DNA from: Brevundimonas sp.
GTDB taxonomy: Bacteria; Pseudomonadota; Alphaproteobacteria; Caulobacterales; Caulobacteraceae
DNA: 64,000 bases
Direction of reading: 5' to 3'
Assembly (NCBI RefSeq): GCF_029945885.1
Contig: NZ_JAQSDK010000002.1
Location: forward strand, 248,001-312,000
Positions 29,714-40,767 of this stretch are shown here, one piece after another. The notes under the pieces are model-generated. The model saw only the letters and a list, made by a program, of their open reading frames with translations. It ran no database searches and was not told the DNA's origin. The position numbers and the translations under genes are program-made. Numbering within the stretch: position 1 is the first letter of the stretch; every line of letters starts with the position of its first letter.

Positions 29714-30967
29714 TCAGCGCTTCAGGGACCGGCCCGCGACCACGGCATTCTTGCCGAATTTGGCCCGCAGGAGGTCGATCGCCGTTTCGGTCTTCAGCAT
29801 CCGCGACTCGGCGCTTTCGAACAGGACTGACGGCACCTCGGCCGCCTCGACCAGGTCGCCCAGGCCGATGCCGATCAGCCGGTACGGGATGCCCAGTTCC
29901 GGGGTCAGCAGGGCGCGACCGGCGGCGAACAGGGCCCGGGCCGTCTGCACCGGCTCGGCCAGGCTGAGCCGACGGGTGACAATGCGGAAATCGGTGCGGC
30001 GCAGCTTGAGCACGATGACCCGGCTGGCCACGCCGTCGCGACGGGCCTTGGACGCCAGCTTCTCGCACAGTGGCCAGAGTTCGGTCTCCAGGCCCGCAGC
30101 GGTGATCAGGTCCTCGTTGAAGGTGGTCTCGGCGCTCATGCCCTTGCGGTCGTGGACCGGATTGACGGCGCGCGCGTCGCGACCGTGGGCGAGCTCATAC
30201 AGACGCAGGCCGCCTTCGCCATAGCGTTTGATCAGGTCCCGCGGATCGGCGGCGGCCAGATCGCCGATCGTGGCATAGCCGTCACTGCGCAGTGTCTTCG
30301 AAAAGACAGGCCCCACGCCCGGGAGGATGCTGACCGGCTTCGGGGCCAGCAGGGCCGGGGCCTCGGTGCCGAGGACGGAAAACCCGCGCGGCTTGTCCAG
30401 TTCGGAGGCGATCTTGGCCAGGAAACGATTGGAGGCGAGGCCGATCGACACGGACAGGCCGATCTCGTCCTCGATCCATTTTTGCAGACGGATCAACTGC
30501 AGCGCCGGCGGACCGCCATTCAATCGTTCCGTGCCCGACAGATCGATCCAGGCCTCGTCCAGCGACAGCGTCTGGACCAGGGGCGTCAGTCGGCCGATGG
30601 CGTCGAAGATGCGTTGGCTCTCGAAGACGTATTTGCTGAAGTCGGGCTTGATCACCACGGCCTCGGGGCAGGCCTTCAGCGCCTTGAACATGGGCATGGC
30701 GGAATGGACGCCGTACTGGCGGGCGATATAGCAGCAGGTCGAGGCCACGCCGCGCCGCCCCCCGCCGATGATTACCGGCCGGTCGCGCAGTTCGGGACGA
30801 TCCCGCTTCTCGACCGAGGCGTAGAAGGCGTCGCAGTCGAGGTGGGCGATGGTCAGGTCGGCCAGCTGGTCGTGGCTGATGACGCGCCGGGAATCGCACG
30901 CCGGGCAGCGCACGGTGTGCCGGTCCCCGGTCCACAGGCAGTCGCGGCAGATGGCCCGCAGGGTCAC
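29714..30967 (-). CDS. dinB: DNA polymerase IV with N-terminal zinc-ribbon-like extension
   Basis: IAHLDCDAFYASVEKRDRPELRDRPVIIGG, SLDEAWIDLSG; N-terminal CRDC..CPAC. Confidence 0.95.
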   Translation of the reverse strand: MTLRAICRDCLWTGDRHTVRCPACDSRRVISHDQLADLTIAHLDCDAFYASVEKRDRPELRDRPVIIGGGRRGVASTCCYIARQYGVHSAMPMFKALKACPEAVVIKPDFSKYVFESQRIFDAIGRLTPLVQTLSLDEAWIDLSGTERLNGGPPALQLIRLQKWIEDEIGLSVSIGLASNRFLAKIASELDKPRGFSVLGTEAPALLAPKPVSILPGVGPVFSKTLRSDGYATIGDLAAADPRDLIKRYGEGGLRLYELAHGRDARAVNPVHDRKGMSAETTFNEDLITAAGLETELWPLCEKLASKARRDGVASRVIVLKLRRTDFRIVTRRLSLAEPVQTARALFAAGRALLTPELGIPYRLIGIGLGDLVEAAEVPSVLFESAESRMLKTETAIDLLRAKFGKNAVVAGRSLKR

Positions 30968-30990
30968 GACGGCGGATCTCCGGTCCAGCT

Positions 30991-31005
30991 TTCACGTCAA
31001 CTTAA
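30991..31005 (+). promoter_or_regulatory. CtrA-box-like site TTCA-N7-TTAA upstream of divK
   Basis: TTCACGTCAACTTAA, one mismatch to TTAA-N7-TTAA. Confidence 0.35.
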
Positions 31006-31089
31006 GACTGGACGGATCAGAGTGCACGCGAAGAAGGCGCAAAGCCTCAGCGCAACCGCGCAGGCGATGAGGCAACAGACCGGGTGAAG

Positions 31090-31479
31090 ATGTCCAAGAA
31101 AGTCCTCATCGTCGAGGATAACGAGCTGAACATGAAACTCTTTCATGATCTGCTTGATTCCCAGGGCTACGAAACGCTGCAGACCCGCGAGGGCCTGTCG
31201 GCCCTGGCGCTCGCGCGCGAACACCATCCAGACCTGATCCTGATGGATATCCAGCTGCCCGAAATTTCAGGGCTGGAAGTCACCAAATGGCTGAAGGACG
31301 ACGAGGAACTGGCGCACATCCCCGTCATTGCCGTCACCGCCTTCGCCATGAAGGGCGATGAGGAGCGCATTCGCCAAGGGGGCTGTGAGGCCTATATTTC
31401 CAAGCCGATCTCGGTGATGCATTTCCTCGACGTGATCCGGCTGCATCTTGGTGACGCCAAGCCGGCTGTGCCCGTATGA
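31090..31479 (+). CDS. divK: Cell-cycle response regulator DivK
   Basis: [72 protein letters not shown]. Confidence 0.96.
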   Translation: MSKKVLIVEDNELNMKLFHDLLDSQGYETLQTREGLSALALAREHHPDLILMDIQLPEISGLEVTKWLKDDEELAHIPVIAVTAFAMKGDEERIRQGGCEAYISKPISVMHFLDVIRLHLGDAKPAVPV

Positions 31480-32840
31480 CCGCGAGGATCCTGGTCGTCG
31501 ACGACGTTGACATCAACGTCAGGCTCCTCGAGGCCAAGCTTACGCTCGAATACTATGACGTCATGAGCTGCAACGACGGGGCCACGGCCCTGGAGATCGC
31601 CGCCAGCGAACGGCCCGACATCATCCTGCTGGACGTAATGATGCCGGGGATGGACGGGTTCGAGACCTGCCGACGACTGAAGGCCGATCCGGTCACCCGC
31701 CACATTCCCGTTGTGCTGGTTACGGCGCTGGACGGGCGCGAGGACAAGATCCGGGGCCTCGATGCCGGGGCTGATGATTTCGTCACCAAGCCGATCGACG
31801 ATGTTGTGCTGTTTGCCCGCGTCCGGTCGCTGGTGCGGCTCAAGGCCGTGATGGACGAGTTGCGCGAACGCGAGGAAAGCGGTCGGCGCATGGGGGTCGA
31901 CACCGACGGGGCCGGACGGCTGCGCGGCTCCGGTGGCCGGGTGCTGATCGTTGACGACAACCAGGCCCAGGCTAAACGAATCGCCGACCAGCTGGCCGCC
32001 GACCATCGTCCGGTGATCGAGCAGGATCCTGACAATGCCCTGATCGCCGCCCAGGGGCCGATCGACCTGATCATCGTCAATGTCTCGAGCGCCGGCTTCG
32101 ACGGTCTGCGGCTGGTCGCCCAGATCCGGTCGAAGGAGGTGTCGCGCCGCGCGCCGATCCTGGCCGTGGTCGACCCCGCCGACCGGCCGCGCCTGGTCAA
32201 GGCGCTGGAGCTGGGGGTGAACGACATTCTGGCCAAGCCGGTCGATCCCGAGGAACTGGCCGCGCGGGCGCGAACCCAGATCCGACGCAAACGCTACACG
32301 GACTTCCTGCGTCAGAAGCTCGACTACAGCCTGGAAATGGCGGTAACCGACTCCCTGACCGGCCTGCACAACCGCCGCTACATGGCGGGCCAGCTCCAGG
32401 CGATGGTCAACCGGGCCGGGCAGGGGGGCGACACCGTTGCGGTCCTGGTGCTCGACATCGACCACTTCAAGGCCGTCAACGACGGGTTCGGCCACGACGC
32501 CGGGGATGAGGTGCTGCGCGAGTTCGCGGTGCGTCTGGCCACCAACGTCCGGGCCATCGACCTGCCGTGCCGTTACGGCGGCGAGGAGTTCGTCGTGGTG
32601 ATGCCGGGAACCAGCCTGGAAGATGCGGTGATGATCGCCGAGCGAATCCGGCGCGATGTGGCGACCGCTCCGTTTCGCATCATGGACGGCGAGGAACATC
32701 TGACCATCACCATCTCCGTCGGCGTGGCTGCGACCCTCGGGGCCGGCGACACACCCGAGGCCCTGATCAAGAGGGCCGACGAGGGGGTCTATGAGGCCAA
32801 GGCCCGCGGCCGCAACCGGGTCATTGCCCGCGCCGCCTGA
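31476..32840 (+). CDS. pleD: Response regulator diguanylate cyclase PleD (REC-REC-GGDEF)
   Basis: [21 protein letters not shown]-terminal GGEEF in [20 protein letters not shown]; follows divK with a 4-nt overlap. Confidence 0.96.
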   Translation: MTARILVVDDVDINVRLLEAKLTLEYYDVMSCNDGATALEIAASERPDIILLDVMMPGMDGFETCRRLKADPVTRHIPVVLVTALDGREDKIRGLDAGADDFVTKPIDDVVLFARVRSLVRLKAVMDELREREESGRRMGVDTDGAGRLRGSGGRVLIVDDNQAQAKRIADQLAADHRPVIEQDPDNALIAAQGPIDLIIVNVSSAGFDGLRLVAQIRSKEVSRRAPILAVVDPADRPRLVKALELGVNDILAKPVDPEELAARARTQIRRKRYTDFLRQKLDYSLEMAVTDSLTGLHNRRYMAGQLQAMVNRAGQGGDTVAVLVLDIDHFKAVNDGFGHDAGDEVLREFAVRLATNVRAIDLPCRYGGEEFVVVMPGTSLEDAVMIAERIRRDVATAPFRIMDGEEHLTITISVGVAATLGAGDTPEALIKRADEGVYEAKARGRNRVIARAA

Positions 32841-32864
32841 CCGCTATGATCGCGCACAAACAGA

Positions 32865-32894
32865 AAAACGCCCGGTCCTGCGACCGGGCGTTTT
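32865..32894. terminator. Bidirectional terminator between pleD and rpmG
   Basis: AAAAACGCCCGGTC-CTGC-GACCGGGCGTTTT. Confidence 0.9.
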
Positions 32895-32948
32895 CGTGTG
32901 ACTGCAGATCTTGGGACCGGGCGACGCGACGGCCGCCCTGGCGTGGTC

Positions 32949-33116
32949 CTACTTGATCTTGCCTTCCTTGAACTCGACGTGCTTGCGCACGACGGGGTCG
33001 TATTTCTTGACGACCATTTTCTCGGTCATGGTCCGGGCGTTCTTCTTGGTGACATAGAAGAAGCCGGTGTCGGCCGAGGAGTTCAGGCGGATCTTGATTG
33101 AAGCCGGTTTGGCCAT
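32949..33116 (-). CDS. rpmG: 50S ribosomal protein L33
   Basis: [55 protein letters not shown]. Confidence 0.97.
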   Translation of the reverse strand: MAKPASIKIRLNSSADTGFFYVTKKNARTMTEKMVVKKYDPVVRKHVEFKEGKIK

Positions 33117-33241
33117 CGTAATTACCTTTGCGACGGCGAAAGCCGCTGAAATGAGAGGCGCGGAACATACTCGGGAAGGCCGCGAAGTCAACCGTGCGGT
33201 TGGTGGTTTGAGTGGGCTCCGGCAAAGGCTAGGGTAGCGAC

Positions 33242-33808
33242 ATGACCCATGCCCCCGCAATCGCTGTGACAGCCATCGCCCTGATCCTGTCGTCCTGTGC
33301 CGGCCTGCCCCCCGCCGCCGAGCCCCAGGACGCCTTCTTTGCCCGTCTGACGGACCTGTGCGGCCAGAGTTTCGCCGGTCATCTGGTAACGACCGACGCC
33401 GCCGACGCCGATCTGGCCGGTCAGCCGATGCGGATGCAGGTTCAGGATTGTTCGGCCCGGGAGATTCGCATTCCATTCCGGATTGGCGACGACCGGTCGC
33501 GCACCTGGGTCATCACCCGCACGGGCCAGGGTCTGACGCTGAAGCATGACCATCGCGATCCGCAGGGGCAGCCGGACGGGCTGCACTGGTACGGTGGGGA
33601 CACGGTGAATGCCGGCACGGCCGGACGTCAGGAGTTCCCGGTCGACCAGTTTTCGATCGACCTGTTCAACGCCGGCGATGCGTCGGTTTCGACGACCAAT
33701 GTCTGGGCCATGGAGATCGAGCCGGGCCAGGCGTTCGCCTATGAGCTGCGCCGGGCCAACCGGCATTTCCGGGTCGAATTCGACCTGACAGTCCCGCTCA
33801 CGGACTGA
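33242..33808 (+). CDS. Putative lipoprotein, hypothetical
   Basis: Signal/lipobox [11 protein letters not shown]; intact ORF. Confidence 0.7.
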   Translation: MTHAPAIAVTAIALILSSCAGLPPAAEPQDAFFARLTDLCGQSFAGHLVTTDAADADLAGQPMRMQVQDCSAREIRIPFRIGDDRSRTWVITRTGQGLTLKHDHRDPQGQPDGLHWYGGDTVNAGTAGRQEFPVDQFSIDLFNAGDASVSTTNVWAMEIEPGQAFAYELRRANRHFRVEFDLTVPLTD

Positions 33809-33817
33809 GGCGGCGGC

Positions 33818-34528
33818 TCAGTCGTGGCTGACGACGTGGCGGCCACGCACCATGCGCACGAACGGGCGAGGCCGATCGGCACCGCCGCGGCGTTCGGCGA
33901 TCTCGTCCAGCACGAACCGGGTGATGGCGGGCAGGTCCAGCGTCCGTGCCGCGGCCAGCGGCAGCCAGGCGATCTCGTCCAGCTCGCCTGATCCTGCCGT
34001 CGGCTCCGGGTGCAGCAGGGCCTCCACCGGGGCGAGGAAGAAGCGGGCGTCAAACCGCCGTGTCCGGCCGGGCGGGGTGATGGCCCGGGCCACATAGGTC
34101 AGGACCGACAGGTCGGGCAGGGCCCCGGCCGCCCGGTACTCGCGCCACGGGCCGGCCACCGAGGCCGACGGGGCCGGGTGCCCCAGGATCAGCCCCGTCT
34201 CCTCGAAGGTCTCGCGGACGGCCGCCATGGCCAGGGCCCGGGCCCGGCGGGCGTCGGTTTCGCGGGTCAACAGGCGCAGGGCGTCAGGGGCCAGGTCGCC
34301 CGCGTCGGCGGCCGTGAAATCCGACCGCTCGATCCGGCCGCCGGGAAACACCCATTTGGAGGCCATGAAGACATGACCGGGCGCGCGCCGGCCCATCAGC
34401 ACCTCCGGATGCCGGTCGCCGCGCAGCAGGATCAGGGTCGCGGCGTCCTTGGGCTTCTGGCGATGACCCGTGCGGGGCGCGTCGGCGAGATCCTGGGCGG
34501 CGTCGAAGGGTTTAGTCGGAACGGTCAC
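33818..34528 (-). CDS. NUDIX hydrolase
   Basis: MAAVRETFEETGLILG NUDIX box; GRRAPGHVFMASKWVFPGG. Confidence 0.88.
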   Translation of the reverse strand: MTVPTKPFDAAQDLADAPRTGHRQKPKDAATLILLRGDRHPEVLMGRRAPGHVFMASKWVFPGGRIERSDFTAADAGDLAPDALRLLTRETDARRARALAMAAVRETFEETGLILGHPAPSASVAGPWREYRAAGALPDLSVLTYVARAITPPGRTRRFDARFFLAPVEALLHPEPTAGSGELDEIAWLPLAAARTLDLPAITRFVLDEIAERRGGADRPRPFVRMVRGRHVVSHD

Positions 34529-35498
34529 CCTGCAGGATTAGCACGTTGAGATCGCGCGTGGGGGTGTAGTTGGCATGCCGCACCTCGAACGTGGTGGGGC
34601 CGATCCGACGTACGCCGTCGCCGCAGAAGCTGACCAGATTGTCGGTCGAACCCTTGTCCACCACCAGGCGGAAATCACCGATCGGGCCTGACCAGTTGGC
34701 CCCGGTCGTCAGGATATAGTCCAGCCAGGTTTCGCTGAAGGCCCGGCCGTTGGCCTGGGCGCGTCTGGCGGCGTCAATCACGGTCTCGTCCAGGCAATAG
34801 GTCTCGCGATACTCGTCCATCGGGCTATCGGCACGACCGACCATGGTCATCACCGTGCCGCCGATCGCCGGCGCGTACAGGTGGGTGATCTCGATCGGCT
34901 CGCCCGGCGGGAACCACTGGGTCCAGTAGTGGGTCGTCTTCAGGGTCCAGTTCGGCATGCTCCAGTCCAGCGTACCGTCCGGCTTGCGACCGGAATCGAG
35001 GATGCCCTCGTCGGTCAGGGTCCGGCGGACGGAGTCGGGCAGGGCATTGACCGCGTCCCAGCTGTCCTGGCCATGGGGAGGCAGCGGCAGGTTCAGGGCG
35101 CGCAGGCGGTCGGTGATGTCGACCCCGTCAACCACGGCCCGATATTCGACGTCGGTCCAGACGGCGCGATCGTCGACCCAGGTGATGAAGGGGACGATGT
35201 GGGCCGGATCGTCCAGTCGTCCACCCACGTCGCCGGTATAGCCGGGCGCGATGTCCGGCATCGGGAAGGCGACGATGGTCGAGATCCCCTCAGTCGTGTG
35301 GTTCAGGAATCGATAGGTGACCCGGACCTCCCGGGCGGACACGAACAGGTCCTCGGACACCATGGTGATGCCCTCGGTGCGCTGCAGGACCAGTCCCCCC
35401 GCCCCCATCGAGGCCACGCTGTCGTTGGCCGAGGCGGGCAAGGACATCAGCAGGACGGCGGCGCAGGCCAGCACGGTGGTGAGACGTTTCATCGGCAT
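34512..35498 (-). CDS. DUF4424-like secreted protein
   Basis: Signal peptide; NDSVASMGAGGLVLQRTEGITMVSEDLFVSAREVRVTYRFLN. Confidence 0.78.
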   Translation of the reverse strand: MPMKRLTTVLACAAVLLMSLPASANDSVASMGAGGLVLQRTEGITMVSEDLFVSAREVRVTYRFLNHTTEGISTIVAFPMPDIAPGYTGDVGGRLDDPAHIVPFITWVDDRAVWTDVEYRAVVDGVDITDRLRALNLPLPPHGQDSWDAVNALPDSVRRTLTDEGILDSGRKPDGTLDWSMPNWTLKTTHYWTQWFPPGEPIEITHLYAPAIGGTVMTMVGRADSPMDEYRETYCLDETVIDAARRAQANGRAFSETWLDYILTTGANWSGPIGDFRLVVDKGSTDNLVSFCGDGVRRIGPTTFEVRHANYTPTRDLNVLILQGDRSD

Positions 35499-35579
35499 CC
35501 TCCCGGTGGAGAACCGATGATAGCCGAGGTGTGGCCCCGACCAAAACCTGTCAGTTCATGGCGCTGTCTGGCGTTGGTC

Positions 35580-37925
35580 TCAACGTCGCTTGCCCTTGCG
35601 TACGCCCTTCAGACCGCCGGACGGCGGCTTGGGACCGCCGGGACGCTTGCTGCCGCGCTTGGGCGGACCGTTGCCCCCGGGGCCGCGATCGCGGGCCCGC
35701 ACGCCATAGCGCGGTGCCGGGGCATCGGGGTCGCGCGCGGCCGGATCGCTGAGCATCTCGAACAGCAGGCCGCCGGTGATCGGCGTGGCTTCGCGCAGCC
35801 TGACCTCGACCTGCCGGCCCAGGGTCCAGCGCTGGCCGCTGCGTTCGCCGACCAGGGCGTGGGCGCGGTCGTCGTGGTGGAAATACTCATTGCCCAGCGA
35901 CGAGACCGGGCACAGGCCGTCGGCCCCGGTCTCGTCCAGCCGCACGAACAGGCCGAAACGGGTGACGCCGGTGATTCGGCCGGGGAAGGTGGCACCGACG
36001 CGGTCCTCGAGGAAGGCGGCGATATAGCGGTCCATGGCGTCGCGCTCGGCGGCCATCGAGCGACGCTCGGTCGTGGTCACCTGTTCGGCGATGGCGGGCA
36101 GTTCGGCCACCTCGCGGTCGGTCAGCCCGTCCTTGCCCAGTCCCAGGGCGCGGATCAGGCCCCGGTGCACGATCAGGTCGGAATAGCGCCGGATCGGCGA
36201 GGTGAAATGGGCGTAGCGATCAAGGTTCAGGCCGAAATGGCCGATATTGTCGGGGCTGTAGATGGCCTGCATCTGGCTGCGCAGCACCACCTCGTTGACC
36301 ACCTCGGCGTGCGGCGTGTCGCGGGTCTCGTCCAGCAGCTTGTTCAGCCGTTTGGTGGTCGGGGCCTCGCCCTTGTTCCACGGCTTGCCGATGGTCTGCA
36401 GGAAGTCGGCCAGGTTGAAGGTCTTCTCCTGGCTGGGCGTGTCGTGGATGCGGTAGATCAGCGGTGTCCGCTTCTGCTCCAGCGTCTCGGCGGCGCAGAC
36501 ATTGGCCTGGATCATCATCTCCTCGATCAGCCGATGGGCCTCCAGTGATTTGCGCGGCTCGATGGCGGCGATGTTGCCGTCCGGGGCCATGATGATGCGC
36601 CGCTCCGGGCTCTGGATCGCCAGCGGGCTGCGCTTAAGCCGGCCCTTGAGCATGGTGTGATAGGCGTTCCACAGCGGATACAGGATCGCGTCCATGATCG
36701 GGCCGGTGGCGTCGCCGGGATGGCCGTCAATGGCCTCCTGCGCCTGTTCGTAGGACAATTTGGCGTGGGACCGCATCAGGCCGCGCACGAAGCGGTGGCC
36801 GGTCTTGCGGCCGTCCTTGTCGAAGGTCATCCGCACGGCCAGGCAGGCGCGGTTCTCGCCCTCCTTGAGGGAGCACAGGCCGTTGGACAGGGTCTCGGGC
36901 AGCATCGGCTCGACCCGGTCGGGGAAATAGGTCGAATTGCCCTTGGCCCGGGCCTCGCGGTCCAGCGAGGTGTCGGGCCGCACATAGGCGGCGACGTCGG
37001 CGATGGCGACCCAGACGATCCAGCCGCCGGGATTCTTCGCGTCCTCATCCTTATGCGCATAGACCGCGTCATCGTGGTCCCGGGCGTCGGCCGGGTCGAT
37101 GGTGATGAACGGGATCTCGCGCAGGTCCTCGCGCCCCTTGAGGGTCGGCAGGGCCTGATCGAGAGCCTCCTGTTCCACCGCGTCGGAGAAACCGGTCGGC
37201 ACGCCGTGGGCGTGGATGGCGATCAGGGAGGCGGCCCGGGGGTCGTCCTCGCGGCCGATGGTCTCCAGGATCTTGCCGCGCTTGGGTCCGTAGCGTTGCT
37301 CGCCCTTTTCGATCGAGGCCAACACCAGGTCGCCGTCACGCAGGTCGGCGGCCTGCAGCGGCGGGATGACCAGCACGTCCTTGGAACGGCGGTCCACCGG
37401 CTCGACCCGGGTTTCCTTGTTGGATTTGCGGATCACGCCGAGGACGCGGTTGGTGCCGGCGTCCAGCGCCTTGATCAGCCGGGCTTCCCAGCCGTCCTCA
37501 CCCTTGACAAATTTGACCAGCAGCCGGTCACCCATGCCCGGTGCGGGGGCGGTTCGGGGGCCGCTCTCGGGCACCAGCACGGCGCGCGGCGCGTCGGGTG
37601 AGGCGTCGACCAGGCGGACATACATGTCGCCGTCCACGTCACGTTCGACCACATCGGCGACGCCGACGGGCGGCAGGTCACCGGCAGGCGAGAAGGTCTT
37701 GCGACCGCGCTTGCCCAGCAGGCCGTCGGCCTCGAGCTCGCGGATCATCTCGCGCAGGCGGCGGCGATCCTCGCCCTTCAGGCCGAAATGGCGGGCGATA
37801 TCGGTTTTTTCGGCTCCACCGGCTTCCGTCAGGAAGGCGAGGAGGGTGGCTTTGTCGGGGAGGCCCGATGCGGGCCTGCGGGGTGTTTGTGTCATTATGT
37901 ACCTATGTAGTGTGCTTCGCCCCAA
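35580..37925 (-). CDS. rnr: Ribonuclease R
   Basis: ITIDPADARDHDDAVYA RNB catalytic motif; HFTSPIRRYSDLIVHR; S1 and basic C-terminal tail. Confidence 0.96.
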   Translation of the reverse strand: MGRSTLHRYIMTQTPRRPASGLPDKATLLAFLTEAGGAEKTDIARHFGLKGEDRRRLREMIRELEADGLLGKRGRKTFSPAGDLPPVGVADVVERDVDGDMYVRLVDASPDAPRAVLVPESGPRTAPAPGMGDRLLVKFVKGEDGWEARLIKALDAGTNRVLGVIRKSNKETRVEPVDRRSKDVLVIPPLQAADLRDGDLVLASIEKGEQRYGPKRGKILETIGREDDPRAASLIAIHAHGVPTGFSDAVEQEALDQALPTLKGREDLREIPFITIDPADARDHDDAVYAHKDEDAKNPGGWIVWVAIADVAAYVRPDTSLDREARAKGNSTYFPDRVEPMLPETLSNGLCSLKEGENRACLAVRMTFDKDGRKTGHRFVRGLMRSHAKLSYEQAQEAIDGHPGDATGPIMDAILYPLWNAYHTMLKGRLKRSPLAIQSPERRIIMAPDGNIAAIEPRKSLEAHRLIEEMMIQANVCAAETLEQKRTPLIYRIHDTPSQEKTFNLADFLQTIGKPWNKGEAPTTKRLNKLLDETRDTPHAEVVNEVVLRSQMQAIYSPDNIGHFGLNLDRYAHFTSPIRRYSDLIVHRGLIRALGLGKDGLTDREVAELPAIAEQVTTTERRSMAAERDAMDRYIAAFLEDRVGATFPGRITGVTRFGLFVRLDETGADGLCPVSSLGNEYFHHDDRAHALVGERSGQRWTLGRQVEVRLREATPITGGLLFEMLSDPAARDPDAPAPRYGVRARDRGPGGNGPPKRGSKRPGGPKPPSGGLKGVRKGKRR

Positions 37926-38002
37926 AGGGCTAAATCTTGCGTGGGTTGACCTTGTCGGGTCTGACGATCAGCTTCCGCCGCGAACGCTCACGGAGTCGAT
38001 GA

Positions 38003-39406
38003 ATGTCCCTGTCCGCCAAACCTGTCCTCAGCGCCCCGGCCGGATCCCTGCTGGACCTGATCGGGCTGACGCCGATGGTGGAGGTCAAAAATATCGACAC
38101 GGGTCCGTGCCGGCTGTTCCTGAAGCTGGAGGCCCAGAACCCGGGCGGATCGATCAAGGACCGGATCGCCCTGTCGATGATCGCCGCGGCGGAGAAGGAA
38201 GGCTTCCTCAAGCCCGGCGGCACTATCGTCGAGGCGACGGCGGGCAATACGGGCCTGGCCCTGACCCTGGTTGGTCAGGCCAAGGGATATAAGGTGCTGC
38301 TGGTCATCCCGGACAAGATGTCCAAGGAAAAGATCCAGCATTTGCGGGCCATGGGGGCGGATGTTCGCCTGACGCGATCGGACGTGCCGCACGGTCATCC
38401 CGAATATTACACCGACATGGCCGAGCGTCTGGCCCAGCAGCTGCCGGGGGCCTTCTACGTCAACCAGTTTGCCAATGACGCCAATACCGCCGCCCATTTC
38501 CGGACCACCGGTCCCGAGATCTGGGACCAGATGGACCATGACGTCGATGCCTTCGTCGCCGGCATCGGCTCGGGCGGGACAATCACCGGCATTGCCCAGT
38601 ATCTGAAGAGCGTCGGTTCGAACGCCGAGATCATCCTCGCCGACCCGACCGGTTCCGTGCTGGGCGGCATCGTCAACGACGGCGTGCCCGGTCCCGAGGG
38701 CAGCTATACGGTCGAGGGGATCGGCCAGAATTTCGTGCCTGACACCGCCGATATGAGCCTGATCGACAAGGCCTATTCGATCCCGGACGCCGAGGCGATC
38801 GCCACCGTCCGCGAGCTGTTGCTGAAGGAAGGCATCCTGGCCGGCTCGTCCTCGGGCACGCTGATCGCCACTGCCCTGCGCTGGTGTCGCGAACAGGCCG
38901 AGCCGAAGCGCTGCGTCACCTTCGTCTGCGATACCGGGGCCAAATATCTGTCCAAGGTCTACAATGACGCCTGGCTGGCCGATCAGGGCCTCGGTGAGCA
39001 GGACATCCAGGGCAATCTGTCTGACCTGATCCATCGCAAATATGCCCGGGGCGATGTGGTCGTGGCCGGTCCCGACGACACCCTGGACACAGTGTTCAAA
39101 CGCATGCGCGGGGCCGATGTCTCGCAGCTGCCGATCATCCAGGACGGCCGGCTGGTCGGGATCGTCGACGAGAGCGACATCATCCATGTGATGAACACCG
39201 ACGAGATCACCCGCCAGGAACGCTTCAAAAAGCCGGTCGGCACGGTCATGACCCGGGATCTGGACACGGTTCAGGTGACCGAGCCGCTGGACGCCCTGAT
39301 CCCCGTGTTCGACCGCGACCGCGTGGCCCTGGTGCTGGATGGCGAGAATTTCGTCGGCCTCATCACCCGCACCGACCTTATCAACCACCTCAGCCTGAAC
39401 CGGTAA
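38003..39406 (+). CDS. Cystathionine beta-synthase (PLP domain plus CBS pair)
   Basis: LLDLIGLTPMVEV, KLEAQNPGGSIKDRIAL, EATAGNTGLALTLV; C-terminal CBS domains. Confidence 0.92.
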   Translation: MSLSAKPVLSAPAGSLLDLIGLTPMVEVKNIDTGPCRLFLKLEAQNPGGSIKDRIALSMIAAAEKEGFLKPGGTIVEATAGNTGLALTLVGQAKGYKVLLVIPDKMSKEKIQHLRAMGADVRLTRSDVPHGHPEYYTDMAERLAQQLPGAFYVNQFANDANTAAHFRTTGPEIWDQMDHDVDAFVAGIGSGGTITGIAQYLKSVGSNAEIILADPTGSVLGGIVNDGVPGPEGSYTVEGIGQNFVPDTADMSLIDKAYSIPDAEAIATVRELLLKEGILAGSSSGTLIATALRWCREQAEPKRCVTFVCDTGAKYLSKVYNDAWLADQGLGEQDIQGNLSDLIHRKYARGDVVVAGPDDTLDTVFKRMRGADVSQLPIIQDGRLVGIVDESDIIHVMNTDEITRQERFKKPVGTVMTRDLDTVQVTEPLDALIPVFDRDRVALVLDGENFVGLITRTDLINHLSLNR

Positions 39407-39410
39407 GCGC

Positions 39411-40571
39411 ATGGCCATGATCAAGAACCATCAGGGTTTTTCGACGCGGGCCATTCATGCCGGCCAGCGTCCCGACCCGACGACGGGGGCGGTGATGACG
39501 CCGATCTACGCGACCTCGACCTATGCCCAGGAAAGCCCGGGCGTGAACAAGGGCTATGAATATGCCCGCGGCAAGAACCCGACGCGCGAGGCGTTCGAGG
39601 CCTGTATCGCCGACCTCGAGGGCGGGGTTCAGGGCTTCGGTTTTGCCTCGGGCATGGCCGCGACCTCGACGGCGCTGGAACTGCTCGATGCCGGATCGCA
39701 CGTCGTGACCGGCGATGACCTGTATGGCGGCTCCTGGCGGCTGTTCGAGCGGGTGCGCCGTCGCTCGATGGGTCTGGACTTCGCCTATGTTGATCTCAGC
39801 GACATCGCCGCCGTCGAGGCCGCGATCACGCCGAAGACGAAGATGCTGTGGGTCGAGACCCCGACCAATCCGATGATGAAGATCGCTGACATCGCCGCCC
39901 TGTCAAAGGTCGCGAAAGCCCATGGTCTTCTCCTGGTTGTCGATAACACCTTCGCCACGCCCTGGTGCCAGCAGCCGCTCAGCCTCGGGGCCGATGTCGT
40001 CATGCATTCGGCGACCAAATATCTGAACGGTCACTCCGACATTATCGGCGGCGTGCTGGTCGCCGGGAATCCCGAGGTCGCGGCCGAGATCAAATTCCTG
40101 CAGAATTCGGTCGGCGGCGTGATGGGGCCGTTCGATGCCTTCCTCGCAAACCGGGGACTGAAGACCCTCGGTCTGCGCATGAAGGCCCATTGCGAGAACG
40201 CCCTGATCATCGCCCGCTGGCTGGAAGAGCGTAAGGGCGTGGCCCGGGTCATCTATCCCGGCCTGATCAGCCACCCGCAGCATGACCTGGCCAGCCGCCA
40301 GATGCGCGGCTATGGCGGCATGGTCTCGGTGGTCATCGACGGCGATCTGGCGCGCACGCGTCAGGTGCTGGAGCGGGTCGCGGTCTTCACCCTGGCCGAG
40401 TCGCTGGGCGGGGTTGAAAGCCTGGTCAACCACCCGGCCATCATGACCCATGCCTCGGTGCCCAAGGCTCTGCGGGACGCTGGCGGCGTAACCGAAAACC
40501 TGATCCGCCTGTCGGTCGGTGTCGAGGACGTTGAAGACCTGATCGCTGACCTGGACCAGGCCCTGGCCTAG
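39411..40571 (+). CDS. Cystathionine gamma-lyase / gamma-synthase family PLP enzyme
   Basis: TRAIHAGQRPDPTTGAVMTPIYATSTYAQ, SATKYLNGHSDIIGG. Confidence 0.93.
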   Translation: MAMIKNHQGFSTRAIHAGQRPDPTTGAVMTPIYATSTYAQESPGVNKGYEYARGKNPTREAFEACIADLEGGVQGFGFASGMAATSTALELLDAGSHVVTGDDLYGGSWRLFERVRRRSMGLDFAYVDLSDIAAVEAAITPKTKMLWVETPTNPMMKIADIAALSKVAKAHGLLLVVDNTFATPWCQQPLSLGADVVMHSATKYLNGHSDIIGGVLVAGNPEVAAEIKFLQNSVGGVMGPFDAFLANRGLKTLGLRMKAHCENALIIARWLEERKGVARVIYPGLISHPQHDLASRQMRGYGGMVSVVIDGDLARTRQVLERVAVFTLAESLGGVESLVNHPAIMTHASVPKALRDAGGVTENLIRLSVGVEDVEDLIADLDQALA

Positions 40572-40767
40572 CAGACAGGAACGGGGAGGGGCCGCGCGCG
40601 TCGGCCGGTCCGCGGGCGGGCGCGCCGGGCCCGGGACGCCTGATCCTGACGACTGAAACCGGCGCGCGGTCAGCGCCGGATCGTGCTCACGCTGGATGAA
40701 AGGGTGTTCGGACCGGGCGGCGGGGCGGATGGCCCACGCCGTCTACCGGTGCTGTCTAAGGAGGGGG

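Noticed and set aside
34881-36548. 555-aa plus-strand ORF
   Set aside because: Antisense to the DUF4424-like gene and rnr; Gly/Gln/His-rich shadow ORF.
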